From assembly GCF_019702945.1 (NCBI RefSeq), contig NZ_AP024749.1, positions 806,001-870,000 of the forward strand: a DNA stretch of 64,000 nucleotides. The letters are read 5' to 3'. A program made the position numbers and the translations under genes. Shown piece by piece: positions 1 through 7,739 of the stretch. Numbering within the stretch: the first letter of the stretch is position 1; every line of letters begins with the position of its first letter. Under the pieces are notes generated by a model. It ran no database searches, was not told the DNA's origin, and worked only from the letters and a program-made list of their open reading frames with translations. This stretch comes from Flavobacterium okayamense. GTDB lineage: Bacteria; Bacteroidota; Bacteroidia; Flavobacteriales; Flavobacteriaceae.

Positions 1-615
1 CACGTTGAAACGTTTGAAAAAATAGGTTTTAAAATCTCTTTAGAAAATCCAATGTTTCTAGAAAAGGCAAAACTTTCAAAAGAAATTCTTGAAATTACTG
101 GAGAAAAAATTCAAAAATGGATTGGAATTGCCCCTTTTGCACAATACGAGAGTAAAGTGTATCCACAAGATTTAATGCAAAATGTACTAGATGGTTTAGC
201 TGAAAACAATAATCATAAAATCTTTTTATTCGGTGGAGGTGACGCTGAAATTGAAAAACTAAATCAATTGCAAAATCAACATCACAATGTAATTGTTGTA
301 GCTGGAAAATTGAAATTTCAAGAAGAATTAGATTTGATTTCCAATTTAGATCTAATGCTTTCAATGGATAGTGGTAATGCACATATTGCTGCTATGTTGG
401 GTGTGAAAGTAATTACACTTTGGGGTGCAACACACCCATATGCTGGATTTAAACCTTTTAATCAACCTGATGATTTTTGTATCACTGCAGATAGACAACA
501 ATATCCTTTGTTGCCAACATCGGTTTATGGAAACAAAAAAGTGGAAGGATACGAAGATATAATGCGAAGCATTAAGCCTAATTTTATTTTAGAAAAAATA
601 AGTGCTGCAATATAA
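1..615 (+). CDS. Glycosyltransferase family 9 (heptosyltransferase-like), 3' part
   Basis: The frame is open from the first base, so the gene starts upstream of the window; the first internal ATG is at 52. The visible 204 residues match the C-terminal nucleotide-sugar-binding half of GT9 ADP-heptose:LPS heptosyltransferases: a GIAPFAQ-type strand, an FGGG loop, and the signature MDSGNAHIAAMLG followed by TLWGATHPYAGF. The family transfers a sugar to the lipopolysaccharide core on the cytoplasmic face of the inner membrane. The actual sugar cannot be read from sequence. The C-terminus is complete, with the stop at 613-615. Confidence 0.88.
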   Translation, partial: HVETFEKIGFKISLENPMFLEKAKLSKEILEITGEKIQKWIGIAPFAQYESKVYPQDLMQNVLDGLAENNNHKIFLFGGGDAEIEKLNQLQNQHHNVIVVAGKLKFQEELDLISNLDLMLSMDSGNAHIAAMLGVKVITLWGATHPYAGFKPFNQPDDFCITADRQQYPLLPTSVYGNKKVEGYEDIMRSIKPNFILEKISAAI

Positions 616-683
616 ATTACAGCACTTAAGCCCTTTAAGTATTTATAAAACACTATAGAATAAATTTTCTACATAACCTTTAT

Positions 684-2393
684 TTACTCTTTATTTTTTA
701 ATGCATTAACCATTTCCTTTAAAAGGGCTATTTCTTTTTTTAATTCCTCTATTTGATTTTGTTGTTCTTGAATTGCTTTAACTGTAACAGGTATAATTTG
801 ATAAGGCATTATCCCTACAGGTTTTTCATATTCAATATATGTTCTTTTACCACTTTCATCTAAACATACCCAATCTGATTTTTTAACGGCTTCTGGAATG
901 ACAACCGATAGTTCTTGTGCATCAAAACCTAATTTATTTGCTTTTTGATTGTCTGGAATATTTATATTTCCTGTAGAAGGGGTGTTTTCTTTATATGAAA
1001 TAGGGTTTAATTGCATAATTTCCGTTAAACCTCTATTTTGTAAATTTGAGTTTTTATTACTTGTTTTTGAATAAGTGTTTGTTGGTGTAATAAAATCATC
1101 GGCATATACATCATCCCAACGTCTAGTTACACCAGAAAAAGGCGAAGCTCCTAAATCGGCTCCAAAATCAGACATTGGACTGAAAGCACTACCTTCATAA
1201 AACAATTCATTAGTTCCATCAACAATATATTCTATAGAACCTAAAGCAATTGCAGTTCCACCTGAAGAACCTTTATAAAAACCAGCTACAAATTTTTTAG
1301 TAAAAGGTCCTCCGTTATAGGTATCAGAAAATGTTTGGCCTTCATCACTATCAATAAATGCACCGCCATCTCCAAAGTTTATATAGTTATCCCCAAAATT
1401 TGTTTCTAATACAGTCAATGTATTGCCTTCAAAAAATAGGTCGCCAGTATTAGTACCATTAAAATTTAAGTTTCTCGTATTTAAATCGATTGCTGTATTT
1501 TGAGTTAGTGCTCCTCCTAACCGAACTGTGCCAGATGTTTCTGTTAATGCATTTGTAAAAGTGTAACTTCCTCCACCACCTGAAGGTAAAGTAACTGTGT
1601 TACCGTTTGAAATTGTTAAATCGTTTCCAACAATACTTAGTGTTTGGCTATCAGTTCCACCTGCTGGAGTTTCCCAATAACCATTTCCATTAGCATCAGA
1701 AGTTAAAACTTTTCCTGCAGATTGTGTCCCGTCTTCTAAACGAAAAGAAAATGTACCGCCTGAAGGAGCGCTTGTTTCAGTAACTAATATATTATCAATT
1801 GAAGCACCGTAGTCGAAATTTCCTTGGTATTCAAATCGTAATGAATAGGAATTCCCAGCTACAACAGTTGCACTGCCTGAATAAGAAGTGTTGGCATCAG
1901 TTGTTAAATTAACTAAATTTCCACCAACTTGAGCATTTGTTGTATTGTTGTATAAATAAGCTCTGAAAGAATCTGGAGCGGCTCCGAAATTATTATAACG
2001 ATAAGCAAATGATATTGAAATTGAAGTTGTTGTTGGAGCTGTTGTAAAATCTACTCGTGCAGTTGCATTTTGTCCGCAGCCTGATTCGTCTGAATTAATC
2101 CAGAGCCAACCTCCAGTACACGAAGAACAATTTGAGTTAGTGTTACCTGTTGTTGTTCTTACCCAACCATTTGTTCCTGGACCAGTACAACCAACCATAC
2201 CATTATTAGAATGAACAACTGTATATGGAGTGTCAAAATTTTGATTTAATAAATTTATAGTTCCTCCTCCACTTGGTAAGGTTGTATTACCATAAACATG
2301 TAAAGTAGCCGTTGGGGATGTTGTGTTAATTCCAACTTGAGCAAAAGAAGTAAGTCCAAAAATTAAAAATAAAACTGTAAATACTTTTTTCAT
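684..2393 (-). CDS. Secreted fibre-like surface protein with S74-type (endosialidase chaperone) C-terminus
   Basis: The start is placed at the Met opening a signal peptide (MKKVFTVLFLIFGLTSFAQ); a longer frame upstream lacks signal character. The 569-residue protein has VGINTTSPTATLHVYG just after the signal, a Cys- and aromatic-rich region (about 30-215) that may be a jelly-roll ligand-binding domain, a glycine-rich fibre segment with 'GYWETPAGG', and an end resembling the intramolecular chaperone of tailspikes (LNPISYKEN, LGFDAQELSVVIPEAV, PYQIIPVTVKAIQEQQNQIEELK) with a short coiled coil. S74 domains trimerise fibres and often self-cleave. Here the usual S-D-x-R-L-K-E-N stretch reads NKNSNLQNRG, so autoproteolysis is doubtful. 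No phage genes lie nearby. Confidence 0.8.
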   Translation of the reverse strand: MKKVFTVLFLIFGLTSFAQVGINTTSPTATLHVYGNTTLPSGGGTINLLNQNFDTPYTVVHSNNGMVGCTGPGTNGWVRTTTGNTNSNCSSCTGGWLWINSDESGCGQNATARVDFTTAPTTTSISISFAYRYNNFGAAPDSFRAYLYNNTTNAQVGGNLVNLTTDANTSYSGSATVVAGNSYSLRFEYQGNFDYGASIDNILVTETSAPSGGTFSFRLEDGTQSAGKVLTSDANGNGYWETPAGGTDSQTLSIVGNDLTISNGNTVTLPSGGGGSYTFTNALTETSGTVRLGGALTQNTAIDLNTRNLNFNGTNTGDLFFEGNTLTVLETNFGDNYINFGDGGAFIDSDEGQTFSDTYNGGPFTKKFVAGFYKGSSGGTAIALGSIEYIVDGTNELFYEGSAFSPMSDFGADLGASPFSGVTRRWDDVYADDFITPTNTYSKTSNKNSNLQNRGLTEIMQLNPISYKENTPSTGNINIPDNQKANKLGFDAQELSVVIPEAVKKSDWVCLDESGKRTYIEYEKPVGIMPYQIIPVTVKAIQEQQNQIEELKKEIALLKEMVNALKNKE

Positions 2394-2420
2394 GAATATT
2401 AGATTTAGGTTATGTTGAGA

Positions 2421-2428
2421 CAAAAGTA
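2421..2428 (-). promoter_or_regulatory. Bacteroidetes-type -7 box for the fibre gene
   Basis: Read on the minus strand this is TACTTTTG, a match to TAnnTTTG, about 27 bases before the start at 2393. No convincing -33 TTG is seen at the usual spacing. Confidence 0.45.
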
Positions 2429-2538
2429 TTTTTAGAATAATAAATTCTAAAATTTTCAATGTACAGAATTACGGAAAGCGTACTGTTTTCCATGTTTTTG
2501 TGCTTTATTTAAATGATGTTTATAAAAAATAAAATGTC

Positions 2539-2546
2539 TATTTTTG
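2539..2546 (+). promoter_or_regulatory. -7 box for the membrane AraC regulator
   Basis: TATTTTTG matches TAnnTTTG and ends 19 bases before the ATG at 2566, giving a short leader. Confidence 0.45.
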
Positions 2547-2565
2547 TTTTAATAACACACAATAA

Positions 2566-3624
2566 ATGAAATTACAATTAATAGGCATCTCTCTTGCAGC
2601 GTTCGTTTTTTCTTTATATCGATTGATTCAAAGAAAGGAAAACGCCGTTGTTGTAGTTTTTTATTTGTCCTGGTTTTTACTATTTATAAGTTTGTTTATT
2701 GCATCAGATTATGTAGATATTTTATCTGAAAATATAGTAAGTACTTTTGCCGTTTTATTTTTTGTTTGGTTAACGTTATTGCCTCCACTTTTATATGGAA
2801 TAATTCAATTTAAATTGAATAAAGTTTTACTTGATATTCGACATCTTTATATTCCAATCGTTTTATTTTTCATTAACATTTTTTCACTTCTATATTTTTC
2901 TGTTCAAAAAGATGAAAAAGTTTTTACCTATGAAGTAGTTGAAAACGTGATGACTTATAGTAATTATATTATTATTCTATTCGTTTTTCCAATTTCAACT
3001 TTTTATTATAGCTTTTTATCGTTTCGTTCGTTACAGTTTTTTCCTTCAAAAAATAATTTCAAAAAAAATATAGAAAAAGGATTGTTGTTTTGGTTTGTAT
3101 TACTTTATGATGTTTATATTTTTATTTGGATTCTTACTAATTATTTAATTGACAACTCCTCAGTTAAAAGTGTTTTAAAAGTTTATTATACTGGTTATTT
3201 TATTCTTTCTATTGCTATATTATTTAAGTTAAGTGCTAAAAGAGACGAATTTGAAATTGAAGATTCTGAAAATTCAATTTTTGAAGAAATTGGTAAAAAG
3301 TTAAATCATAAAATTCACTCAGATAAGATTTTTTTGAACCCTCAAATAAATTTAAAATTATTAGCAAAAGAAATTGGAACAAATGAAAAGTATTTATCAC
3401 AGTATATAAATAAAAATTATAATAAAAACTTTTCATTATTTATTAATGAGTTTAGAGTTGAATATGCTAAACAAATTCTTATAAATGGTGAATATTCAAA
3501 TTATACGCTTGAAGCGATTGGTTCATTATCAGGTTTTAATTCTAAAACATCTTTTAATTCAACTTTTAAGAAATATACTGGGGAAACTCCTTCAGAGTTT
3601 AAAAATAAAAAGGAGCTTAATTAA
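2566..3624 (+). CDS. Membrane-anchored AraC-family transcriptional regulator
   Basis: The 352-residue protein has an N-terminal half of about six hydrophobic segments (residues 1-220) and a C-terminal AraC/XylS double helix-turn-helix (about 255-350). The DNA-binding part reads NLKLLAKEIGTNEKYLSQYIN, then a second helix-turn-helix ending FNSTFKKYTGETPSEFK, the typical family signature. This layout, with a multi-helix sensor fused to HTH_18, is common in Bacteroidetes and suggests a regulator that binds DNA while held in the membrane. The signal is unknown. It is monocistronic, and its stop codon lies inside a terminator hairpin shared with the convergent reductase gene. The target could be the divergent fibre gene; this is inference. 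Confidence 0.82.
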   Translation: MKLQLIGISLAAFVFSLYRLIQRKENAVVVVFYLSWFLLFISLFIASDYVDILSENIVSTFAVLFFVWLTLLPPLLYGIIQFKLNKVLLDIRHLYIPIVLFFINIFSLLYFSVQKDEKVFTYEVVENVMTYSNYIIILFVFPISTFYYSFLSFRSLQFFPSKNNFKKNIEKGLLFWFVLLYDVYIFIWILTNYLIDNSSVKSVLKVYYTGYFILSIAILFKLSAKRDEFEIEDSENSIFEEIGKKLNHKIHSDKIFLNPQINLKLLAKEIGTNEKYLSQYINKNYNKNFSLFINEFRVEYAKQILINGEYSNYTLEAIGSLSGFNSKTSFNSTFKKYTGETPSEFKNKKELN

Positions 3625-3634
3625 GCTCCTTTTT
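3607..3634. terminator. Bidirectional terminator between convergent genes
   Basis: A perfect 14+14 palindrome centred between 3620 and 3621 (core AAGGAGCTTAA / TTAAGCTCCTT) with A and T tracts on both sides. It contains the stop codon of the AraC gene. Confidence 0.85.
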
Positions 3635-4681
3635 TTATACGTCATCGTAATCTACTTTAATGGTTGGTGTAATAGGATGTGCTTGACACGTTAAAACCAA
3701 ACCTTCTTCAATTTCATCATCAGTAAGTATTTGATTTTTCTTCATTTCAGCCTTTCCTTCAGTAACTCTTGCAATACAACTACTACAAATTCCACCTTGA
3801 CAAGAATAAGGCGCATCTAAACTTTGTTTTAAAGCCGCTTCTAAAAGGGTTTGCTTTTGACTCATTTCAAATGAAGTTTCTTCATCATCGAGAAGAATAG
3901 TAATCTTTGTATGTCCTTGAGCTGAGATTTCTTTATCGTTTTCTGTTGAAGTAGAAAACAACTCAAATTTAATATCTCCTTCTTTTATGTTTTGCTCTTT
4001 TAATGTAGAAGAAACAATATTAATCATTTCTTCCGGTCCACATAAATAGAATTTTTCAAAAGTCTTTTCGTTATGTTTTGTATGCAAAACAAAATTAACA
4101 GCTGACTTATCGATACGACCAAATAATTCGCCTTTACCTGATTGACTAAACACATAATGAACAAATAAACGACCAACATATTTTTGTTGTAAATCGTGTA
4201 GTTCATCGTGGAAAATAGTTTCCTCAGGTGATTTATTTCCGTAAGTTAACACAAATGTGCTTTTTGGTTCACTTTCTAAAACCGATTTTAAAATTGACAT
4301 AATTGGAGTAATTCCACTTCCAGCAGCAAAACCAGCATAGTTTTTTTGGCGTTCAGCATTAGGTTCAAACGTAAATTTTCCTTCAGGAACACCAACTTCA
4401 ATTACTTTTCCAGCGGTTAATTGTTCGTTCGCAAACTTAGAAAAGAAACCGTTTTTAATAGCTTTAATTGAAATGCGTAATTCACCACTATTAGGTGAAG
4501 AACAAATGGAATACGCTCTACGGATTTCTTCTCCGTCAAGTGTTAATTTTAAAGTTACATATTGTCCAGCAGTGAATTTATAGAAATCTTGAAATTCAAG
4601 TGGAATATTAAAAGTTACCGAAATAGCCGATGGTGTTTCGCGTTTAATTTCTTTTATGCTGAGTTTATAAAATGTAGACAT
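3635..4681 (-). CDS. Ferredoxin-NAD(P)H oxidoreductase, PaaE-like, with C-terminal 2Fe-2S domain
   Basis: The 348-residue protein has an FAD-binding barrel (RAYS at 55-58), an NAD(P)-binding domain (GSGIT at 121-125, CGPEEM at 214-219) and a plant-type [2Fe-2S] ferredoxin domain with Cys294, Cys299, Cys302 and Cys332. That domain order is the class IA flavin reductase layout of phenylacetyl-CoA epoxidase reductase PaaE and relatives, which pass electrons from NAD(P)H through FAD to the iron-sulfur cluster. No paaABCD genes are nearby, so the partner oxygenase or desaturase is unknown and paaE is not assigned. Cytosolic, no signal peptide. Confidence 0.88.
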   Translation of the reverse strand: MSTFYKLSIKEIKRETPSAISVTFNIPLEFQDFYKFTAGQYVTLKLTLDGEEIRRAYSICSSPNSGELRISIKAIKNGFFSKFANEQLTAGKVIEVGVPEGKFTFEPNAERQKNYAGFAAGSGITPIMSILKSVLESEPKSTFVLTYGNKSPEETIFHDELHDLQQKYVGRLFVHYVFSQSGKGELFGRIDKSAVNFVLHTKHNEKTFEKFYLCGPEEMINIVSSTLKEQNIKEGDIKFELFSTSTENDKEISAQGHTKITILLDDEETSFEMSQKQTLLEAALKQSLDAPYSCQGGICSSCIARVTEGKAEMKKNQILTDDEIEEGLVLTCQAHPITPTIKVDYDDV

Positions 4682-4770
4682 GATAAATCTTTTTTACAAA
4701 AATACTATTAATCAAGAAAAAAGAAGTTAGAAGAAAGAAAAAAGAGTTAAAAAATAATACCTAAGAATTT

Positions 4771-4793
4771 TATACATAAGAAAATTATGTATA
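4771..4793. promoter_or_regulatory. Probable PadR operator (perfect inverted repeat)
   Basis: TATACATAA, five bases, then TTATGTATA: a perfect 9-bp inverted repeat. It overlaps the -7 box of the padR operon. PadR-family repressors typically bind ATGT/ACAT-type inverted repeats in their own promoters, so autorepression is a good inference. Confidence 0.7.
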
Positions 4794-4797
4794 TTTG
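4790..4797 (+). promoter_or_regulatory. -7 box of the padR operon
   Basis: TATATTTG matches TAnnTTTG, ends 18 bases before the ATG, and shares its first four bases with the inverted-repeat operator. Confidence 0.55.
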
Positions 4798-4815
4798 TTT
4801 TGAAATTTTACACTT

Positions 4816-5151
4816 ATGAAAAATTCCCAATTATATAAAGGAAGTTTAAATACCATTATCATGAAGCTTTTAGAAGAAAAAGGCAGAATGTATGGTTATG
4901 AAATTACGCAGAAAGTAAAAGAAATTACAAAAGGCGAATTAAACATTACGGAAGGCGCTTTGTATCCTGCTTTGCATAAATTAGAAGCAGAAGGTTTATT
5001 AGATGTTGAGGTTGAAAAAGTAGATAATCGTTTACGAAAGTATTATAAACTAACTGAAAAAGGAACTACGGAAACCGTTAATCGATTAGCAGAATTAGAA
5101 GAGTTTATTAAGAACATGCAAACTATTGTGAATCCTAAATTGAGTTATTAA
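4816..5151 (+). CDS. PadR-family transcriptional regulator
   Basis: This 111-residue winged-helix protein is of short PadR type (subfamily 2). It shows the family core: LLEEKGRMYGYEITQKVKE, then TEGALYPALHKLEAEGLL, then a wing with NRLRKYYKLTEKG. The stop codon is one base before the start of the next gene, so it is the first gene of a four-gene operon with three membrane paralogues. It probably represses this operon through the inverted repeat at 4771-4793 and responds to an unknown ligand or stress. Confidence 0.92.
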   Translation: MKNSQLYKGSLNTIIMKLLEEKGRMYGYEITQKVKEITKGELNITEGALYPALHKLEAEGLLDVEVEKVDNRLRKYYKLTEKGTTETVNRLAELEEFIKNMQTIVNPKLSY

Positions 5152-5152
5152 G

Positions 5153-5779
5153 ATGAAGTTGACTTCGGAACAAATAAATAAAATCGATATAATTTTAGAA
5201 AAATTAGGATTAGATTTTCTTGATTTTAAACTAGAAATAAAAGATCATATTGCTTGTCAGGTTGAAGAGGAAATGGAATTAAACCAATCCGATTTTAATG
5301 AGGCATTACTATTGGTCTTGAAACAATGGGAACAAAAATTAGTTCTTTCAGAAAGTGTATTTATTAGCAATAAAAGAACTTTTCCTAAAATTGTAATTAA
5401 CCAACTTTTTAAAAGGTTTTTGATTTACAATATTGCTTTAGTGGTTTCATTTTTATTTGGAATTCTAACTTTTAATAACTTTTTAAAAGATTTTGAAAAT
5501 GAATTATTCACAAAATCTTTCAGATGGATTTTCATTTTTTGTTTTTTCATTTTCTCTGCTTTGAAATTTAAAATCTATCAAGGGAAATTTAAGACAAGTT
5601 ATTCTTATATGTTTAACCAAAACTTTTGGCTTTTAACAATTTACTTTGTCTTTGTTTTCCTTTGGAATTCAAGCTTTATGAATTTTATAAGCTTTTCATT
5701 ACTTATAGCAGTTTCTCCATTTTTGATTTACTCTTTTTATAAGCATCAGCATTTTATTAATAAATATCAGTTGGTATGA
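5153..5779 (+). CDS. PadR-operon membrane protein 1 (paralogue family)
   Basis: Function unknown. The 208 residues comprise a cytoplasmic N-terminal helical domain (1-80) and about four membrane segments (about 89-198). The N-terminus aligns without gaps with the next two proteins: MKLT at 1-4, Ile8, Glu28, Asp31-His32, Ala34 and Glu38 are shared. The layout, a short helical prefix with a D-H motif ahead of membrane helices and behind a PadR gene, resembles the PadR-linked HAAS/DUF1700 proteins of Firmicutes; this is analogy, not proven homology. The stop overlaps the next start by four bases (ATGA), implying translational coupling. Confidence 0.75.
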   Translation: MKLTSEQINKIDIILEKLGLDFLDFKLEIKDHIACQVEEEMELNQSDFNEALLLVLKQWEQKLVLSESVFISNKRTFPKIVINQLFKRFLIYNIALVVSFLFGILTFNNFLKDFENELFTKSFRWIFIFCFFIFSALKFKIYQGKFKTSYSYMFNQNFWLLTIYFVFVFLWNSSFMNFISFSLLIAVSPFLIYSFYKHQHFINKYQLV

Positions 5780-6420
5780 AACTCACCCCACAAAACATCC
5801 AATTCATAGACAATTACCTTAAAAACAGTGAAGTCATTTACTACGACATTCGCATGGAAATGCTTGACCACGTGGCAACTGCTGTAGAACAAAAAATGGA
5901 AGCTGAAAATTTAGATTTTTATGATGCTTTTAAAAACTATATGGTTTTGAATAAGAGGGATTTAATTAAAGAAAATGAGAAGACCCTTAAACATAATTAT
6001 AAAGTAATTATTCCTTTTTTAAAATTTAATTTGAAGCTGTATTCGTTATTATTATATTTTTCTTTAATTGGACTTTTTTATTTCATTCATAATGATTTCG
6101 AGGCAAAAACAATTGCAAAATTTTTAGTTTTTTCTGTCTTTTTAGGAATGGGCTTGTTTTACTTTATACAAGCATTAACTTACTATTTCAAGGAGAAAAA
6201 AAGGTTTTATTATTTAGAAAAAAACTCTGTTATTCTATTTGTTTTGTATCAACCTTTATTGTTCTTAAATAATGGCTATTTGACAGGAAATAAAAACAAT
6301 ATTAATATAACCGTATTAATTTTTTTATTACTTTTTTTTGGATTGTTTTTAAATTTTGTAAGATATCATTTCATAAAGCAAAAACAACTTTTTAAAAGCA
6401 ATCTTTATGAAATTCAATAA
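5776..6420 (+). CDS. PadR-operon membrane protein 2 (paralogue family)
   Basis: Function unknown. The 214 residues begin MKLTPQNIQ and carry EMLDH at 28-32, matching the other two members, followed by four hydrophobic segments. It overlaps the preceding gene by four bases and is separated from the next by one base. Three diverged members kept side by side suggests either a hetero-oligomer or divided sensing roles under the same PadR switch; both are inference. Confidence 0.73.
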   Translation: MKLTPQNIQFIDNYLKNSEVIYYDIRMEMLDHVATAVEQKMEAENLDFYDAFKNYMVLNKRDLIKENEKTLKHNYKVIIPFLKFNLKLYSLLLYFSLIGLFYFIHNDFEAKTIAKFLVFSVFLGMGLFYFIQALTYYFKEKKRFYYLEKNSVILFVLYQPLLFLNNGYLTGNKNNINITVLIFLLLFFGLFLNFVRYHFIKQKQLFKSNLYEIQ

Positions 6421-6421
6421 C

Positions 6422-7120
6422 ATGAAACTAACTCCAGAACAAATAGAGCGTTTATATCAATTCACTCGACAACATTATGTAGAATGGTATGACTTACAAA
6501 CAGAATTAGTCGATCATTTAGCAAATGCAATTGAACAACAATGGCCAGATAATCCCAATCTAGATTTTGAAGAAGTCTTACAATTAGAATTTAAAAAATT
6601 TGGTGTTTTTGGCTTTATGGATGTGGTTGAAAAACGTCAATCTGCGCTTAATAAAAGATATAATAAAATTGTTTGGAAGCATTTTAAAAATTTCTTTTCT
6701 ATCCCGAAGGTTGTTATTACAATCTCTTTAATAGGAAGTTTAAGTTTTCTGTTTTTTTACTTTCAATATTCTAGTATTTTATTGTCAATTTTGTTTTTTG
6801 CAACTTTAGTTTTATTTTGGATTGGTTTAGTTAAAAGAACGAAAGCGTATAAAAAAGAAGTTAAAGAAACAGGTAAAAAATGGCTTTTTAAAGAAATTAT
6901 TTCAGGCTATTCTGCAATGACTGGATTAAGTTATTTACCTGTACAAATTATGCTACAATTTGATGATGTAACAGTTCGGTTTTCTATCGTAAAGTCAGTT
7001 TTTTTTGCTTCACTTATTGTCACAATGTGTTTGTTGGAATATATTATCCTTTTCGAAATTCCATCGAAAGCTCAGAAATATTTAGAAGAAACATATCCAG
7101 AATATAAGTTTGTAGCATAA
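6422..7120 (+). CDS. PadR-operon membrane protein 3 (paralogue family)
   Basis: The start at 6422 gives MKLTPEQIERL, which aligns with both paralogues; an ATG at 6407 would overlap the upstream gene and add five unrelated residues. The protein is 232 residues with ELVDH at 28-32, FGVFGFMDVVEKRQ before the membrane part, and about four membrane segments. It is the last gene of the operon, followed by a strong terminator. Confidence 0.73.
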   Translation: MKLTPEQIERLYQFTRQHYVEWYDLQTELVDHLANAIEQQWPDNPNLDFEEVLQLEFKKFGVFGFMDVVEKRQSALNKRYNKIVWKHFKNFFSIPKVVITISLIGSLSFLFFYFQYSSILLSILFFATLVLFWIGLVKRTKAYKKEVKETGKKWLFKEIISGYSAMTGLSYLPVQIMLQFDDVTVRFSIVKSVFFASLIVTMCLLEYIILFEIPSKAQKYLEETYPEYKFVA

Positions 7121-7150
7121 AAAAAGACAAGTTCAAAACTTGTCTTTTTT
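7119..7150. terminator. Bidirectional terminator
   Basis: Stem GACAAGTT (7126-7133) with AACTTGTC (7137-7144), loop CAA, extended by A and T tracts. It ends the padR operon on plus and the thioesterase gene on minus. Confidence 0.85.
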
Positions 7151-7156
7151 ATTTTA

Positions 7157-7666
7157 TTATGAAAACAACGCTTTCAATTCGGTTGCTTCACTCGGATTCA
7201 TTTTTCCAGCAAGCACTAAACTTAACTGTTTTCTTCTAAGTGCGGCATCAAAACGTTGTTGCTCTAATTCGGTTTGTGGAACAACTGCAGGAACAGGAAC
7301 TGGACGTCCGGTTTCATCAACAGCTACAAAAGTGTAAATACCTTCATTAGCTTTATTTCGAATTCCAGATTCTCTATCTTCAATCCATACATCGATATAA
7401 ATTTCCATAGACGAATTAAACGTTCTTGAAACTTTAGATTCAACAGTAACTACACTTCCTAATGGAATCGCTCTGTTAAACGCTACGTGATTTACCGAAG
7501 CCGTTACACAAACTCTACGCGAATGACGACGAGCGGTAATACTTGCAGCTCTATCCATACGTGCTAAAAGTTCGCCACCAAATAAATTATTTAATGGATT
7601 GGTTTCACCTGGTAAAACTAAATCGGTTAATGTTGTTAATGAATCAGAAGGAAATTTTGGTTGCAT
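7157..7666 (-). CDS. Acyl-CoA thioesterase, hotdog fold
   Basis: The start at 7666 (MQPKFPSDSLTTLTD) removes a 20-residue non-conserved extension that would read through the promoter. The resulting 169 residues match the single-hotdog acyl-CoA thioesterase family (YciA/BFIT-like): NNLFGGELLARMDRAASITARRH, VTASVNHVAFNRAIPLGSVV, then a strand ending GIYTFVAVDETGRPVPVP. The family hydrolyses acyl-CoA to free acid and CoA in the cytosol. Substrate chain length cannot be inferred. Confidence 0.9.
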   Translation of the reverse strand: MQPKFPSDSLTTLTDLVLPGETNPLNNLFGGELLARMDRAASITARRHSRRVCVTASVNHVAFNRAIPLGSVVTVESKVSRTFNSSMEIYIDVWIEDRESGIRNKANEGIYTFVAVDETGRPVPVPAVVPQTELEQQRFDAALRRKQLSLVLAGKMNPSEATELKALFS

Positions 7667-7680
7667 TGTCGTTTTTTTTG

Positions 7681-7688
7681 CAAAGATA
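7681..7688 (-). promoter_or_regulatory. -7 box for the thioesterase gene
   Basis: TATCTTTG on the minus strand fits TAnnTTTG, 14 bases before the start at 7666. It supports the shorter thioesterase start. Confidence 0.5.
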
Positions 7689-7713
7689 TAAAGCAACCGT
7701 AAATAGTAAGCAT

Positions 7714-7738
7714 AAAAAAATCCCAAAAAATGGGATTT
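7714..7738 (-). terminator. Terminator of the HU/SPOR gene
   Basis: AAATCCCA (7718-7725) pairs with TGGGATTT (7731-7738). The minus strand continues into a T run, directly after the stop of the gene at 7740. Confidence 0.8.
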
Positions 7739-7739
7739 G

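Noticed and set aside
600..627. Terminator after the glycosyltransferase
   Set aside because: AAGTGCTG and CAGCACTT can pair, but the loop is 12 bases and no T run follows; support is too weak.
684..2393. Prophage remnant
   Set aside because: The S74-like end is phage-like, but the protein has a Sec signal and no tail, capsid, integrase or lysis gene lies near it.
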